Source of the DNA: Ustulina deusta
Taxonomy: Eukaryota; Ascomycota; Sordariomycetes; Xylariales; Xylariaceae
Length of the DNA: 64,000 bases
Assembly (NCBI GenBank): GCA_023159155.1
Contig: JAJNNX010000015.1
Coordinates: 620,001-684,000, forward strand
Direction: 5' to 3'
Numbering within the stretch: position 1 is the stretch's first letter; each line of letters opens with the position of its first letter. The notes beneath the pieces were generated by a model. It had not been told where the DNA came from and did no database searches. It saw only the letters and a list, made by a program, of their open reading frames with translations. Shown piece after piece: positions 21,659 to 32,455 of the stretch. The translations under genes were made by a program, and so were the position numbers.

Positions 21659-23665
21659 TTTGACGGATGTAGAACATGCAAAAGGTAGTGTAGGCTTTCC
21701 GGATCTAGTTCAACCTATTTGAAAAGTTGCAGCTAGTTGAGGGAGAAGTGGTCTCTGAATATATGAGAATAGTAGCGATAGGCCTGGAACGGGGAAGCGG
21801 TTTCTTATGAGGATTGATTGTATTATGGTATTATTTACATCCTAACTAGATGCGGCGATTGCAGATAAAAGAGGGACACCCAGGTTACAGGGGACAAGGA
21901 TCAGATGCCGAGTATACATCATACTACCTAGGTAGGTTAGTGTGCATGCTAATTGGAGGTAAGTACCTATGTTTACCTGTCCTACCTAAATACCTAAGGT
22001 ACTCCGACCTAGGTATTTAGGTACATGTACAGATTGACGAAGTGGGGTTCTCATAGGTTTTCAAATTGCAGGTACCTCTATATGTAACTATAGGTATAAT
22101 TGTACCTAACGGATGTATCTGCACAGCATTGAATCCAGACACCCTGGCCCTCAGGCTTTTTGCTTGGTCTCAGCAACCACAAGCAACAACATGATTATGC
22201 CTTATAGACAAGTCGCACGTACAAGTTGGAACTTATCTCACCAACTACCTCGACCATTCTGAAGGAGCCAATCTATACACTACAGGCATCCAGAAACCTA
22301 CGCCAGATCTTGACTCTCATCCTTCCCCCTTGTGTCCCTGCCAAGCCAGTTCCTCGCTTGGTTAATACCAAAGGTGAGTAATAGATACATTATTAAGTGT
22401 TTTTCTGCGCAATGTTTTGTTTCCCAACCACTTATCAGTTCATTGCTTTGGTCCTGCAGTACATGCTGGCTTTCAGCTGCATTTTGGCATCACAGATAGA
22501 CACAAGTCGCCAGGGTGTCTTCCCAAGTACACCCATTGTCCCAAGCACTAGCAATAGCTATATTGAGCCTTTGAACTTCACCTCTGATTTTTTTGTGGTG
22601 ATGGAAGGAGGGACCTACCTGTTCTCTCTCACATCATACAATTTATGTATCATTGGCTTTTCCCACGGGAGAGTTATTACAGGCACTTATAGTTGTGTAC
22701 AATATTCTGCCAGTTAACAGCATTATGCTGACCAACTTCGACTAGGGAAAAGATACAATAAAATAAATCAATACTGAACATCAAATAATTCTTCGGTATA
22801 TATCATGGCCAGCTTGGTCACAGCGGTGCCTTGATTGTGAGGCATTGCAACACATATCATCAAGGCTGTGATTTCTACATTAAGCCTTTGCAGCTTAACA
22901 GGATATCCAATTGGGTATATTTCGACTGAGGACCTGTGTTTCACTAGCTGGAGCAACGGCCGAGAAACCAAGATCAAACAGCTGTGCCCTGAGCTACTTT
23001 GTTTCTTTCTTTGATCACAAGCACGCTGCGTGTTGCTATTCTCTCATAGTTTCATGCGAGGGTGTCTGGTAGTATTACTGGTCATCCCTGCGAGCATAAC
23101 AAACGACGAGGCAAACGATCCTGTCCACCAAGGAACCTTGGTGGTATCTATCTCTATCCCTCCTTCTGTGAGATAAATGAAGTTTCGAGACCCTAAGCCT
23201 CATTCGGTAGCACTAGAGTGTCGAGTAAAAGACGAAGCCGAGACTAGATGAACAGCTTGGGAGACATTGGCCCTCAATATACTACTCCCTCTACACTGGA
23301 TCACATAGTACCGCAAGTGGGAAGCTCGGTACCAACTCCGGTGTATTCCAGTTTGCCTTGTGCCATTAAAGGCACTATCAGGGGTACATACAACATCCAA
23401 TATTAGTCTTTTCTTCACTGGGGCCCCAACTAGATCGGCGTCATTAACGATGGAGCGTGACACGAGCTACACCATACCTTCCAAGGACATCCATCCCAAC
23501 CACAATTCTTCCCACAAACTTTCACATGCGCCTACTCTTCCACCTCTCCCACCTCTTCCACCTCTTCCACCTCAACCATCTTACCCATCTACAAAGTTGT
23601 CCACGAATCATCAGCATCCTTCTACTCCTCATACAAACCAACCACACAAAGAAAGCCTCCTCAAG
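21659..23665. other. Repeat-bearing intergenic region, ima1 promoter to Alg14-like gene
   Basis: 2007 bases. A dense set of TACCTAGGTA-type repeats occupies about 21921-22110. A 106-aa ORF at 22397-22717 begins with a hydrophobic stretch resembling a signal peptide, but its codon pattern is weak and I do not call it a gene. A 9-bp minisatellite (CCACCTCTT units) lies at about 23539-23574. Two upstream in-frame ATGs for the next gene lie at 23360 and 23450. Confidence 0.5.
23539..23574. repeat. 9-bp CCACCTCTT minisatellite
   Basis: Four imperfect copies of a 9-bp pyrimidine-rich unit are arranged head to tail. If the upstream ATG at 23450 of the Alg14-like gene were used, this tract would code PPLPPLPPLPP in the N-terminal extension. 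Confidence 0.7.
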
Positions 23666-24544
23666 ATGAACACCAACCGCGATCAAGTTATCCCAACTGT
23701 CATTGGCAGCTTGGTTGTTGACCTTGTCAAGAATGGCATCTTTCTCCTTGTCATGCTGGGAACCGTCTTTGCCATTGCCGCCATTATCATGAAGTTCATG
23801 GCCAGACCTGGCACCGATGACAGCACCCTTCTGGCTGCCACAGTTGCAGCACTTGTCATTGCAGGCTACTTGATCTTTGGAGTAGATGCAGGAATGGTAC
23901 GTGGACAATCTACTCATTATGTTCTGATGATATGTGGATCGGGTGGTCATACTGCCGAGATGATTCAAATGGTTGAACGGAGTATTCACTCTGAGAAATC
24001 ATCCCATCGCCGCTGGGCTGTTGGCAAAGACGATGAAAAGAGCTACGAAAAGATTCTGGCATTTGAACAGCGTCTTCTAGATCGTTTCTCGTGTCACGAT
24101 CTGGACAGCGGCACTTTTGACATTGTGCGATTTGGGCGTGCCCGCTACGTTCACCAAAGCTGGCTTACCACTCCCTTCACTGCTATATTGAGCCTTCTTC
24201 ACATCATCAACATACTTGCTACATCACCCTGTCAAAGGCCCATTCCTGCACTTCGTTATCCTGGCGTCATTGTCACCAATGGCCCTGGTACCGGTTTCCT
24301 CTTCCTTCTTGTTGCCCAAGCACTCAGACTCACTCACGTTGCGCCTACCGGCTACATGCGTACAATATATGTGGAAAGTTGGGCGCGTGTTAAATCTTTG
24401 AGCTTGACTGGCAAACTGATTCGGTCATTGAAACTTGCTGACCTTTTTATTGTGCAGTCCCGCTTCTTGACCGATCCAAACAACGTACTTGCGGAGAACC
24501 TTCTGGCCATGCCCGAGCAGCCACACATTCCCATTGGCAATTGA
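23666..24544 (+). CDS. Alg14-like subunit of UDP-GlcNAc transferase (divergent C-terminus)
   Basis: One exon, 292 aa from the ATG at 23666 (MNTNRDQVIPTVIGSL). Two N-terminal membrane helices (IGSLVVDLVKNGIFLLVML and LLAATVAALVIAGYLIFG) precede the Alg14 core: HYVLMICGSGGHTAEMIQMV, then FDIVRFGRARYVHQSW, VIVTNGPGTGFLFLL, TIYVESWARVKSLSLTGK and LKLADLFIVQS. Alg14 anchors the catalytic partner Alg13 to the ER membrane for the second step of dolichol-linked oligosaccharide synthesis. The family usually ends soon after VQW with a short conserved tail that contacts Alg13. Here the protein reads VQS and continues about 30 residues to HIPIGN. The start could also be 23450 or 23360, adding a low-complexity Pro-rich segment. 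The core assignment is strong. Whether it is the functional Alg14 is less sure. Confidence 0.8.
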   Translation: MNTNRDQVIPTVIGSLVVDLVKNGIFLLVMLGTVFAIAAIIMKFMARPGTDDSTLLAATVAALVIAGYLIFGVDAGMVRGQSTHYVLMICGSGGHTAEMIQMVERSIHSEKSSHRRWAVGKDDEKSYEKILAFEQRLLDRFSCHDLDSGTFDIVRFGRARYVHQSWLTTPFTAILSLLHIINILATSPCQRPIPALRYPGVIVTNGPGTGFLFLLVAQALRLTHVAPTGYMRTIYVESWARVKSLSLTGKLIRSLKLADLFIVQSRFLTDPNNVLAENLLAMPEQPHIPIGN

Positions 24545-24630
24545 GAAGGGATGGTACAGGAGCTACGGTACACCATGTCATCAGCATCAAGATTGGCCCT
24601 TGCCAGGCAGGCAGACAGGTTACACAGTTC

Positions 24631-24866
24631 TTGCAGTGGATTTGCTTGGAGTTCTTGTGTTGCACTTTTTGAGACAAAAGTGTTGAAGGACGGACTCCAG
24701 ATTTTCGGCTGATCCACAGGGATCCAATGGCCCAGCAATGCAAATGTCTTGCAGTGGATTTGCTTGGAGTTCTTGCGTTGTATTTTTTTCGAGACGAAGG
24801 CGTTCAGGGACGGACTCAAGGTTTTAGGCTGATCCGCAGTGATCAAATGGCCCAACAATGCAAATC
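24631..24866. repeat. Tandem duplication, about 118-bp unit
   Basis: Copy 1 begins at 24631 and copy 2 at 24749, both with TTGCAGTGGATTTGCTTGGA, and both end in GGCCCA(G/A)CAATGCAAAT. Differences between the copies are mostly transitions, with a 2-bp length change in the T-run. The array starts about 90 bases after the Alg14-like stop codon. Confidence 0.9.
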
Positions 24867-25001
24867 AATATGGTCTTAACATGCTCCCTCTCTGATGTGA
24901 TTACACTGCAATACCTCGTAGCTTTGTAGATTCCCTTGTGCTTGCTGTATTGGGTTTTAGAGTTCACAGTCTACATGTTCTACACCTGACGTTGTAATGT
25001 G

Positions 25002-25085
25002 CACGTGATATTGCTTTACATAGGAGGATGTCTGCATATACACGTGACTTTATTGTATATAAGAGAGTGTTTGCATATACACGTG
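25002..25085. repeat. Three CACGTG E-boxes at an exact 39-bp period
   Basis: CACGTGA occurs at 25002, 25041 and 25080. The two complete 39-bp units match at 29 of 39 positions and end in TGCATATA. The sequence is therefore a decayed tandem repeat. CACGTG is the core site of bHLH factors (Cbf1/SREBP type), so the array could also bind protein. Confidence 0.7.
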
Positions 25086-25680
25086 AATTCGCAGGTCAGT
25101 GATCACATCGGCCATGGCTAAGGAACTATATGCCATCCAAACCCAGAGACACAGGACCTACAGCAAGACCTGCGCCTTGTTCGCATATGTTTACTGTTTC
25201 TGTCAGGAGTATTTGAGCCCAGGATACATTTCAGTACAATACATATAAACTTCACTGCCCCTGCTTGATTAATCAACCTTGTGTTCACGGAACTGTTATA
25301 TCTGGTGTAGCATAGTGAATATGTGAGGTTCGTACGCAGTGAAGACATATGCCGGGATGCTAGGTGTATCTCAGATGGCCAGGGCTCAGCTTGGAGTTGG
25401 AAGTTAATATAAGCAGTAGGCAAAGGAGGGAAGGCCTCAGGTTAGCGATATCTGAACCATGCAGTTGCCCTGACGTTCTTGTGTCGACCAGTATCATTCA
25501 CTTGAAAATTATTCTGTGACTCGAACCAACCAGAGCATCTCGATGCTCTTGGGTCCGCAATTATGTCCCTGAAGCCTTTGTGGCACATTCAAGTGGAAAT
25601 CAGCTGATGAAAAACTTTTTTCCTAGGCCACTGTCCTTCTACTCCATCCCACAAAGGTTCTTCTCTCATCTCTTTTTTTC

Positions 25681-25792
25681 TCCCCTCTGCCTTCTCCCCT
25701 CTGCCTTCTCCCCTCTGCCTTCTTCCCTCTGCCTTCTTCCCCCTGCCTTCTTCCCCTTGCTTTCTTCCCTTTGCTTTCTTCCATTTGCTTTC
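25681..25792. repeat. 14-bp pyrimidine minisatellite, eight units
   Basis: Eight head-to-tail 14-bp units run from TCCCCTCTGCCTTC (three identical copies) to TTCCATTTGCTTTC. The tract is almost pure C and T on this strand, with one G per unit. It extends as irregular TTC/CCT repeats to about 25812. Confidence 0.9.
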
Positions 25793-26894
25793 TTCCTTCT
25801 TCCTCCTCCTCACACTATCACCAAAATACAGAGATAGTCATCATTCTATCTAAGGTAAGTGGCATTTCCTTTTCTTTTGTTATCACTTTCACCAACTCCC
25901 ATGGGATCCTCCTACGAGGCCACCAGAAGGATCACAATCTGCACATTCTGTTTTGCAAATAACACAACATTGCATGGTTAGCACTACTTCTTTTCTTGGG
26001 TTAAAGTGGCCTCTGTTGGCATTCTTCACTTTTCTATTCTATCATATATTCCCTTTGATGGAGCAAATCTACTTCAGGGCTGTTGAAACTACCCTGCTCT
26101 GGAGTTGTTTGAAGTCCTGCTTGTCACATCTCAAATTGTCTCCAGTCAGCTAGCTTGCCTAGCCTACACCCTTTTGGAGCGAACCTACCCGATAGTTGCT
26201 CAAGGCTCACTCACATCCAACACTACACACCATACATACACCCAGTCTACACCATCTCCCAATACTGCTGTATATGCTCTGAGATCAACATTATCCCACA
26301 CATATGATTGCCCAGAGATCACATAGCCTGGCTGCTTATGACACCATTTCTGCTGTTTTATTTCCCACTAACTTCGTCCCCTTCACCATGTGCAGTCATG
26401 TATTTGAGCCATGGGGTTGTGGTGCCAACACCTCCCTATCTATCAGAACTGCCAACTGGAGCAGATCTCCATATTCCTGATCAGTCTCCCGTCATCTGCT
26501 TTCCTACCTTCTATATATCACCAGCCACTACCCTGATATGGTCATCACTTCAACTAACCAAGGAATGATGCAGAGGAACTGGAAAACCGAGCCAACGACT
26601 GGAAGGGGAAATGCCGACACCGATAACGACTATCCTTACCTTCATGGACCGACAAGAAAGCTCGTAAGCCAGATGATTTCTGTCATGCGTCCAGGTCTAT
26701 GGAGGGCAAGATGTCGTTTAAATTTACCAGGCCATATCGATTTAAGAGATATATCATTCACGTCAAGCTCGGATTTTCTCGTGAAAATTCCCATTGCTTA
26801 CCTAAGACCCATTCGTGGCAAGAGTTGGTCGAGCTACTACCCGGACGGCGAGGCGACTCCTCGCGGTTCCAATCCTGAGCTCGGATCGGCAAGC

Positions 26895-26928
26895 CGTGGT
26901 CGATATGCATCGAAACATATCGACCACG
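26895..26928. repeat. Perfect 13-bp inverted repeat with 8-base loop
   Basis: CGTGGTCGATATG (26895-26907) and CATATCGACCACG (26916-26928) are exact reverse complements around the loop CATCGAAA. No gene is recognised around it. Confidence 0.85.
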
Positions 26929-27960
26929 AAACGCTAGGTAGCATGCATTCAACCACGGCCATTCAATGCTCTCCCAGAGGTACCTGTACGTCACCTGCGA
27001 CTGAGCCACAATACAATTCACTACACGCTATTTCCCAGGCAAACTTCGGAGCAGCTTGCGCCTTAGTGAAGCTGGAAGAGCCCCACCATAGAAGTAACCT
27101 GTTCCAAGGCTGATGGAACAATATCCAGGTTCCTAGCACCAGTCTTACCGACAATGCCCTGGAAGAGTCTCGAATCTTTGTACACTTCACTCTCGAGGCT
27201 GCCACACTGCCAGGTGCTCTGGAATACCTTGACCGTGAGTCTTTTATTCTCCCATCCTATCAGCCTAATTCCCTTCTGTGGTTGAGCATAAATCCACCCA
27301 CCTCTAGCCCTCAATCAACATTCTCACCTCGTGCATCAACCAACCTCCACTTCACCCAACACAACCTCCTTACCTTCCTTCCTTCTCCTGCCTGGTTTCC
27401 CAAAATCCACGCACACACAACTACTTCAGATGGATGCTATCCCTAGTACTGTCTCACTCTGAATTCTTTTTTTAGGATTACGGCATTTCATCCGCGCCAT
27501 TCCACCTACATCTCACCTCAACCGCCTACCCGCCAATTCCAGACCTGCAGTCTCGTTTTCTATTTTTATCCTGCACATCTGGACCCAGATTGAAGTGTCT
27601 TGCGGCGGATATATTGACTTGCCTACACAACACACATCTCCATCAAACCTCATCCTGGTACCTCCATACTCATCTCCCCCGTCACCCTTCCCTCCCAAGC
27701 TCTGCTTGGGTTGCATATTATCGCCGTTGCTTGCCACGACATACTCTACATCATTTGTACTTGGCCGTTTTGTGCACACCAGGCCCGGGGCTTGTATCCT
27801 CTCGGGCTTGCTACAGCCACATCGGCATTAACTAACTTGGGGCACACAGGCTATCCTTCCGTGGCTCACTCTACCAGACATATACATTATCCATTCCCCG
27901 GGTCGGCTTCATTACACCTGAACGCACTTTTACACATCCCCCCCATTTCTAACCTTCACT

Positions 27961-30497
27961 ATGCCTCCTGGCACTTATAGCAGTGACGACTCGGATGGAG
28001 GAGCACCTCTGCACTCATCCATGGTCACACCTATTGCACCTCCCCCCGCGCGCCCTGAGGGAGCCATGTCTGATTCGCCGTCTGACGAGGAGATGGCGCT
28101 CGTTCGTGCCTCTGCGAATTTTGGAAGCCTGAAGGATCCGTTTGCCGAAACACCCGGTGTTCCTCAGTCAGTTCATCCCAGTGCATACGGCCAGCGAGCT
28201 GCCTTCCCGCAGCCTACACCTAGTAGGGCGAACAACGGATTCAATCGTTTTGCAAATGCCCTGTCCACAGGCAGCAGGTACCGCTCCTCAACTGGAGCGG
28301 TCACAAGTAACTCGGTTCCCAGATTCCGACCTGGCATGGGCGGTGGTGCTTTCAACGCCAATATGTTCCCCGATGAGGTAAGATAATTATTGGGCCCGCG
28401 ACATTTCGTCGAACTAGTGATGCTATCCTTGATCAGCCGTGCAGTGTTACTGACCGTTGCCAGCCGGATCTGCAATCTTGTCAACAGGTCTTTGCATCTA
28501 TCATGACTGCTACTCAATACGTCAACGTGTCACCGGGCATGTCGGGCCAGACTCAAGCGCAGCTCACCCACCTCCTGCAAGAGATCTCTCAAGGCTTCAG
28601 CACTGTCACTGTTCAGTTACGCAAACAACGCGATGATGCCAACCGGGGCAAAGAAGATGAGCACGAGCGCTACAAGCGCGCTATGCATGAAGCCGACGAG
28701 TTGCGAAAGTCTGTCGAGAACCTGCAGGCGCTCAATAAAACTCTCGTGCCCCAGCTCGACCACCTCACGGAGCGCGAGAAGCTGCTGAAGGACCACATCA
28801 AAGACTTGAAGCAACAGCTACGCGTTACCCAGAAACAGTTGGAGACACTCACGGCGGACGCACTGCGCTTCCATGCTCACCACGATAAGGTTATTGAGGA
28901 TTACAAGGAGCAAGATGAGAAGCACTTCAAGGCCATGACCGTAAGTGAAGCAGGAACACTGTCCCAAATAAAACATGCACATTCAGGTCTAATCGGATAT
29001 TCCCTAGGAACTCGAGAACGAAGTCAAAACGCTGCGCACTAATAATAGCGTTTCTAACGCTGGCGCTTTCTCTTCGCCCAGCCAGTCTGCGACCGAGAAC
29101 AATGACAGCGACGGCAACTACAATCCCAGTAGTTCGAAGCCGCAGAAACGGCTAACGGATCACGAAGCTGCTGTGCTTCTGGAAAGTCTGCACAAGACGG
29201 CCGAGCAGGCGCGTACTTTTGACCAGAAGACCAAGAAGGACGGCTTCGTGCCCAACCCGCAAGCGCCAGCCTGGGCACCGTCCACAGCAGGCCCTCAGGA
29301 TTCGGCGAACAATACCACAAAGCCCTCCCCCCAGACCAGCGCAGAGCAGCAGGATGATTCGTCGTCGGGAAACTCAGGTGAAGTTATTCTCTACACCGGC
29401 CACGGCAATCAGAGCAAGTCGACGGCGGCGGCATCCTTCGCGGGACCGGTCACGCAGGGCGGCGTGCCGACCTTCATCCGGACCCCGTTCGGCGTCGTCT
29501 ACGGCGAGTATCCGACGGTGGAAGAGAACTCGCGACTGCCCGGGGACAAGATGATCCCGCGCGACAAGGAGGAGTGGGGTGAAGACGACGTCCGGCGGGC
29601 GATGTCGCACCTCTACGACCTCTGCAAGGGCTACGTGGCCAGCTGCCACATGAGAAACCCACCCAACGTGGCCTTCAGCAAGCTCAAGGAACAGGAGTCG
29701 TATACATGGCATTACCTGATGCAGCAGGTCTACAAGGACCCCGAGCACGCCGCCTCCCACCTCACCTACCTCCTGAGCACCAAGATTTACGTCCCGTACC
29801 TCATCCAGCGCACTTGCGTCGACTACCTGCTGAAGAAGATCCTGACGCCTCAGGTGTTCCTCGGGTTTTCGGATCAGATGGACGGACATCTCCGGGCTCT
29901 ACAGGGCCAGCTCGCCCATATCGCCGGTATGTCTCTCTCTCTCTCTCTCCTTCTCACATCAACTCAATCCTACCTTTCGACGCCATCGTGTTACTAACAA
30001 TACCGCTTTTCACAGACAGCCGAGGAGACCGCCCCAACAACCGCAACCGCCAGCGCGTCATCGAGGACCACTCCAAGCTCATCAAGGCCATCGCGATGTC
30101 GAAGGAGGTGTACGAGTTCCGCCGCCGGACGGTGGATCGGCACGCGAGCATCATGAGCGCGCTGCTCGAGCCGTGCCGCGCGCAGGGGACCTCGGCGGAC
30201 ACGGCGCAGAAGTCGCTGCGCATCATGGTCGCCGCCTGCTGGGACATCAGCATCAAGATCTGGAGCAGCGGCAAGACGCTGCACTACGTCTTCCCCGAGT
30301 GCGCCAACAAGTTCTCGCCCGGCACCATGGACGCCCTGAACTGCCACCACCTGGCCACCACTGAAGAGGAGCTCGTGGCTTCGCAGTGCCGCGTCTCCCT
30401 CGTCACGACGCCCACCATGACGCTTCGCGACGATCGCGACAGCGCCAAGATGCAGTGTTTCGCCATCCACAAGGCCCAGGTCTTGGTCATGAAGTAG
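27961..30497 (+). CDS. Conserved-looking coiled-coil protein of unknown function
   Basis: Four exons (27961-28377, 28488-28940, 29008-29926, 30016-30497; introns of 110, 67 and 89 nt) give 756 aa. I do not recognise the family. Residues 1-139 are disordered, with acidic patches and Pro/Ser. About 185-290 form a strong coiled coil (heptads through LRKSVENLQALNKTLVPQLD and LKDHIKDLKQQLRVTQKQLE). A Ser/Asn/Gln-rich linker follows. The C-terminal 330 residues look folded: PTFIRTPFGVVYGEYPTVEE, DVRRAMSHLYDLCKGYVASC, ILTPQVFLGFSDQMDGHLRA, IMVAACWDISIKIWSSGKTL. There is no signal peptide or membrane segment. Every junction keeps the frame, and GC-rich third positions support coding. A scaffold or cytoskeletal role is possible from the coiled coil but is only a guess. 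Confidence 0.75.
29933..29951. repeat. CT dinucleotide tract in the third intron
   Basis: A run of CT repeats begins six bases after the donor GTATGT of the 89-nt third intron of the coiled-coil gene. It is probably a simple repeat without further role. Confidence 0.7.
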
Positions 30498-32455
30498 ATC
30501 TCGCCACCCTCGATTCTCGAAGGGGGGGAAACCGATCCCGACTCTGGTTTGTTTGACTCGTCTCAGGCTCGTTTTCGTCCCCACCGTTTCTCGATATTCC
30601 ATCTCCTTTTGTTTGTCCCCCATGCCCAAGCCATTGCCGCAAAGTTGAGGCAATCTAGGCTCTGGGCTTCTCACGGATGAACACTTACTTACCCTATTTT
30701 CGCGTCGTTCCGCCAGGTGTTCCTTCCGCGCATACGCGAACCAGATCTCGTCTCAGTCCCATCAGTCCATACTACAAGGTAGAGAGGATTTTGTTGATCG
30801 ACATCAACACGTATCAGGAAAGAACGAGGAACTCGCCGAAAACAAACAAAGAAAAAAAAAGATTAAAAAGCCTTAATCAACAAAAAAAAACCCCCCTAAA
30901 AAAGCTCTTGCTCTACTGAAGTGGCAGCCTGTGCTTCCAGGCTGTTCTCTCTAGGAGCAGAGAGCAGCTGGAGCCCAACGAAAGTCGCTATGCGATTTGG
31001 GGAGGGAGAAAGTGCTCCTAATCTCAGGACCATGCCTACATCCTCTTTCATCTGGCTGCCTCAGTCTCGCTGATACTCCCTGGCGACTGGAATGCCATTC
31101 ATTGCCTTGATCGATGGCAAAGAAGTCTTTTCCTACGTCCCTTTCCTTTCCTTTCATTGAGTCTACGCCGATCTCGTTTCGTCTATGCCACCGAAGACAC
31201 CTGGCCGATCTTCTCGTCTTACGCTCGCTTCGCAAGGTCGCAGCAGAGTGCCCGTCTCATCCCACTTCTGGCCTGGCAAATTCGCACTCGACATCGTGAT
31301 ACGTCTAGAAAAAACAGGTTCGGCTGGTTCAAAAGCAAAGGGGTCATTTGATGAGCACGCTTTCGCGAGCTCTGTTCCGACTCTTCCGAGATTTTGGGGC
31401 TATTCGTGCTTTCTTCCTTTCCACGACCCAGCACATCTTCTTTTCTACTTCTCCAGCTACTACTCGCACTTTGCCTCCCTGGTTGTGGGGCAAGGACTAG
31501 GTCAGGCTTGGAATGCAGAACACTAGGTATGACAGACAGGCGGAACCCATAGGGGGAAATTGATGGTCTCCGAATCTTGGTTTGGTGATGGGAAGGTCTT
31601 TTGATCGCGTTCGCGCAGGGAACTTTGCATAATACACCAACACCTCAACCTCGATCTTGGCGGCCGACCGACTGCGCGTCTTCCTGGGGCTTTCCCCGAT
31701 GCTTTTCCCGAGTAGGGGCATGGAGCTTAGATAGGCAAGATTTGTCGCTTAGTTGAGGATAGCTAGAATCTCAATACCAACCCCAAGTTGCTCTGATTAC
31801 ATGAACTTTCCATTCCATTATATTCATTGCGATGTGCACCGTTTTGCTTTCATTGGTCTACTTCAATGGCGAATGATACCGAGATCCCTAACCTTTATCC
31901 CAAGGAGGGATTCTTGATTCTTAGTGTCATATAAGCTTAAAATGTCTCTCACGATCCATCCCATTTGGACCACCGACCTGTCCAAAATGGGCTGTATAAT
32001 TCGCAATGAGATAAAAACTCTGTCGTGGTTGTATTTTGTGCTCCTAATCTAGATGAACAAGAAACGCAATCATACATCGATCGGATGTAAACCATTTCCC
32101 CCCTTTTCCTTTCTTTTTTTCTATCTGACCGTCCCACGATGTCCAACCTAGTCTATACACAGTGTATTATGAAGCGAAGTAGAGAAGCTCGAAGAAGAGA
32201 TGGTAGAGGGTCTCCAAAGGAGGCATGAAATGAGAAAACCGTGGCAAAAAAGAAGATCCCGCCAGCGCCTGTCCGCTTCGCAGGTTGCTAGCAACTCCTA
32301 CGTGTAGTAGTTACCCGTCCTATCCATGTATTAAAGTTATCCGGAACACTAGAATGAGGGTATCATGTGATAAATGCCGTCGCTTCCCTGCCTGGGTCGC
32401 AAATCCGGTTGAATAACCTCGCGTACGTGTGAAGTTCGGGTTGTGTAAGAGCTAG
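30498..32455. other. Convergent intergenic region, coiled-coil gene / vWA gene
   Basis: 1958 bases. The first 450 bases contain an A-rich stretch (30830-30900) and three short hairpins in a row (30861-30878, 30925-30944, 30947-30964). ORFs of 60-113 aa around 31100-31530 overlap each other in several frames and carry no recognisable features. The remainder is unremarkable. Confidence 0.5.

Larger units (their letters stand above)
24545..27960. other. Gene-poor, repeat-rich 3.4-kb spacer
   Basis: No gene is recognisable. The region holds a 118-bp tandem duplication (24631-24866), a 39-bp tandem array with E-boxes (25002-25085), a 14-bp pyrimidine minisatellite (25681-25792) and a 13-bp inverted repeat (26895-26928). 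An ORF of 191 aa (26538-27113) and several of 60-90 aa have no features I recognise. The last few hundred bases, CT-rich, are probably the leader of the gene at 27961. Confidence 0.6.

Noticed and set aside
22397..22717. 106-aa ORF with a signal-like N-terminus
   Set aside because: The hydrophobic start is suggestive of a small secreted protein, but the coding character is weak, there are few Cys, and no splice-consistent extension was found.
26538..27113. 191-aa ORF in the repeat-rich spacer
   Set aside because: No recognisable domain, overlapping ORFs on the other strand, and it contains the perfect inverted repeat. I left it as unassigned.
28463..28487. Alternative acceptor (GCCAG at 28462) for intron 1 of the coiled-coil gene
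   Set aside because: It would enter exon 2 in the wrong frame; the CAACAG acceptor at 28487 keeps the long open frame.
30677..30919. A-rich tract with an ORF (possible retroelement poly(A) tail)
   Set aside because: No reverse transcriptase, target-site duplication or element body was found next to it; it is simple A-rich 3' flank.
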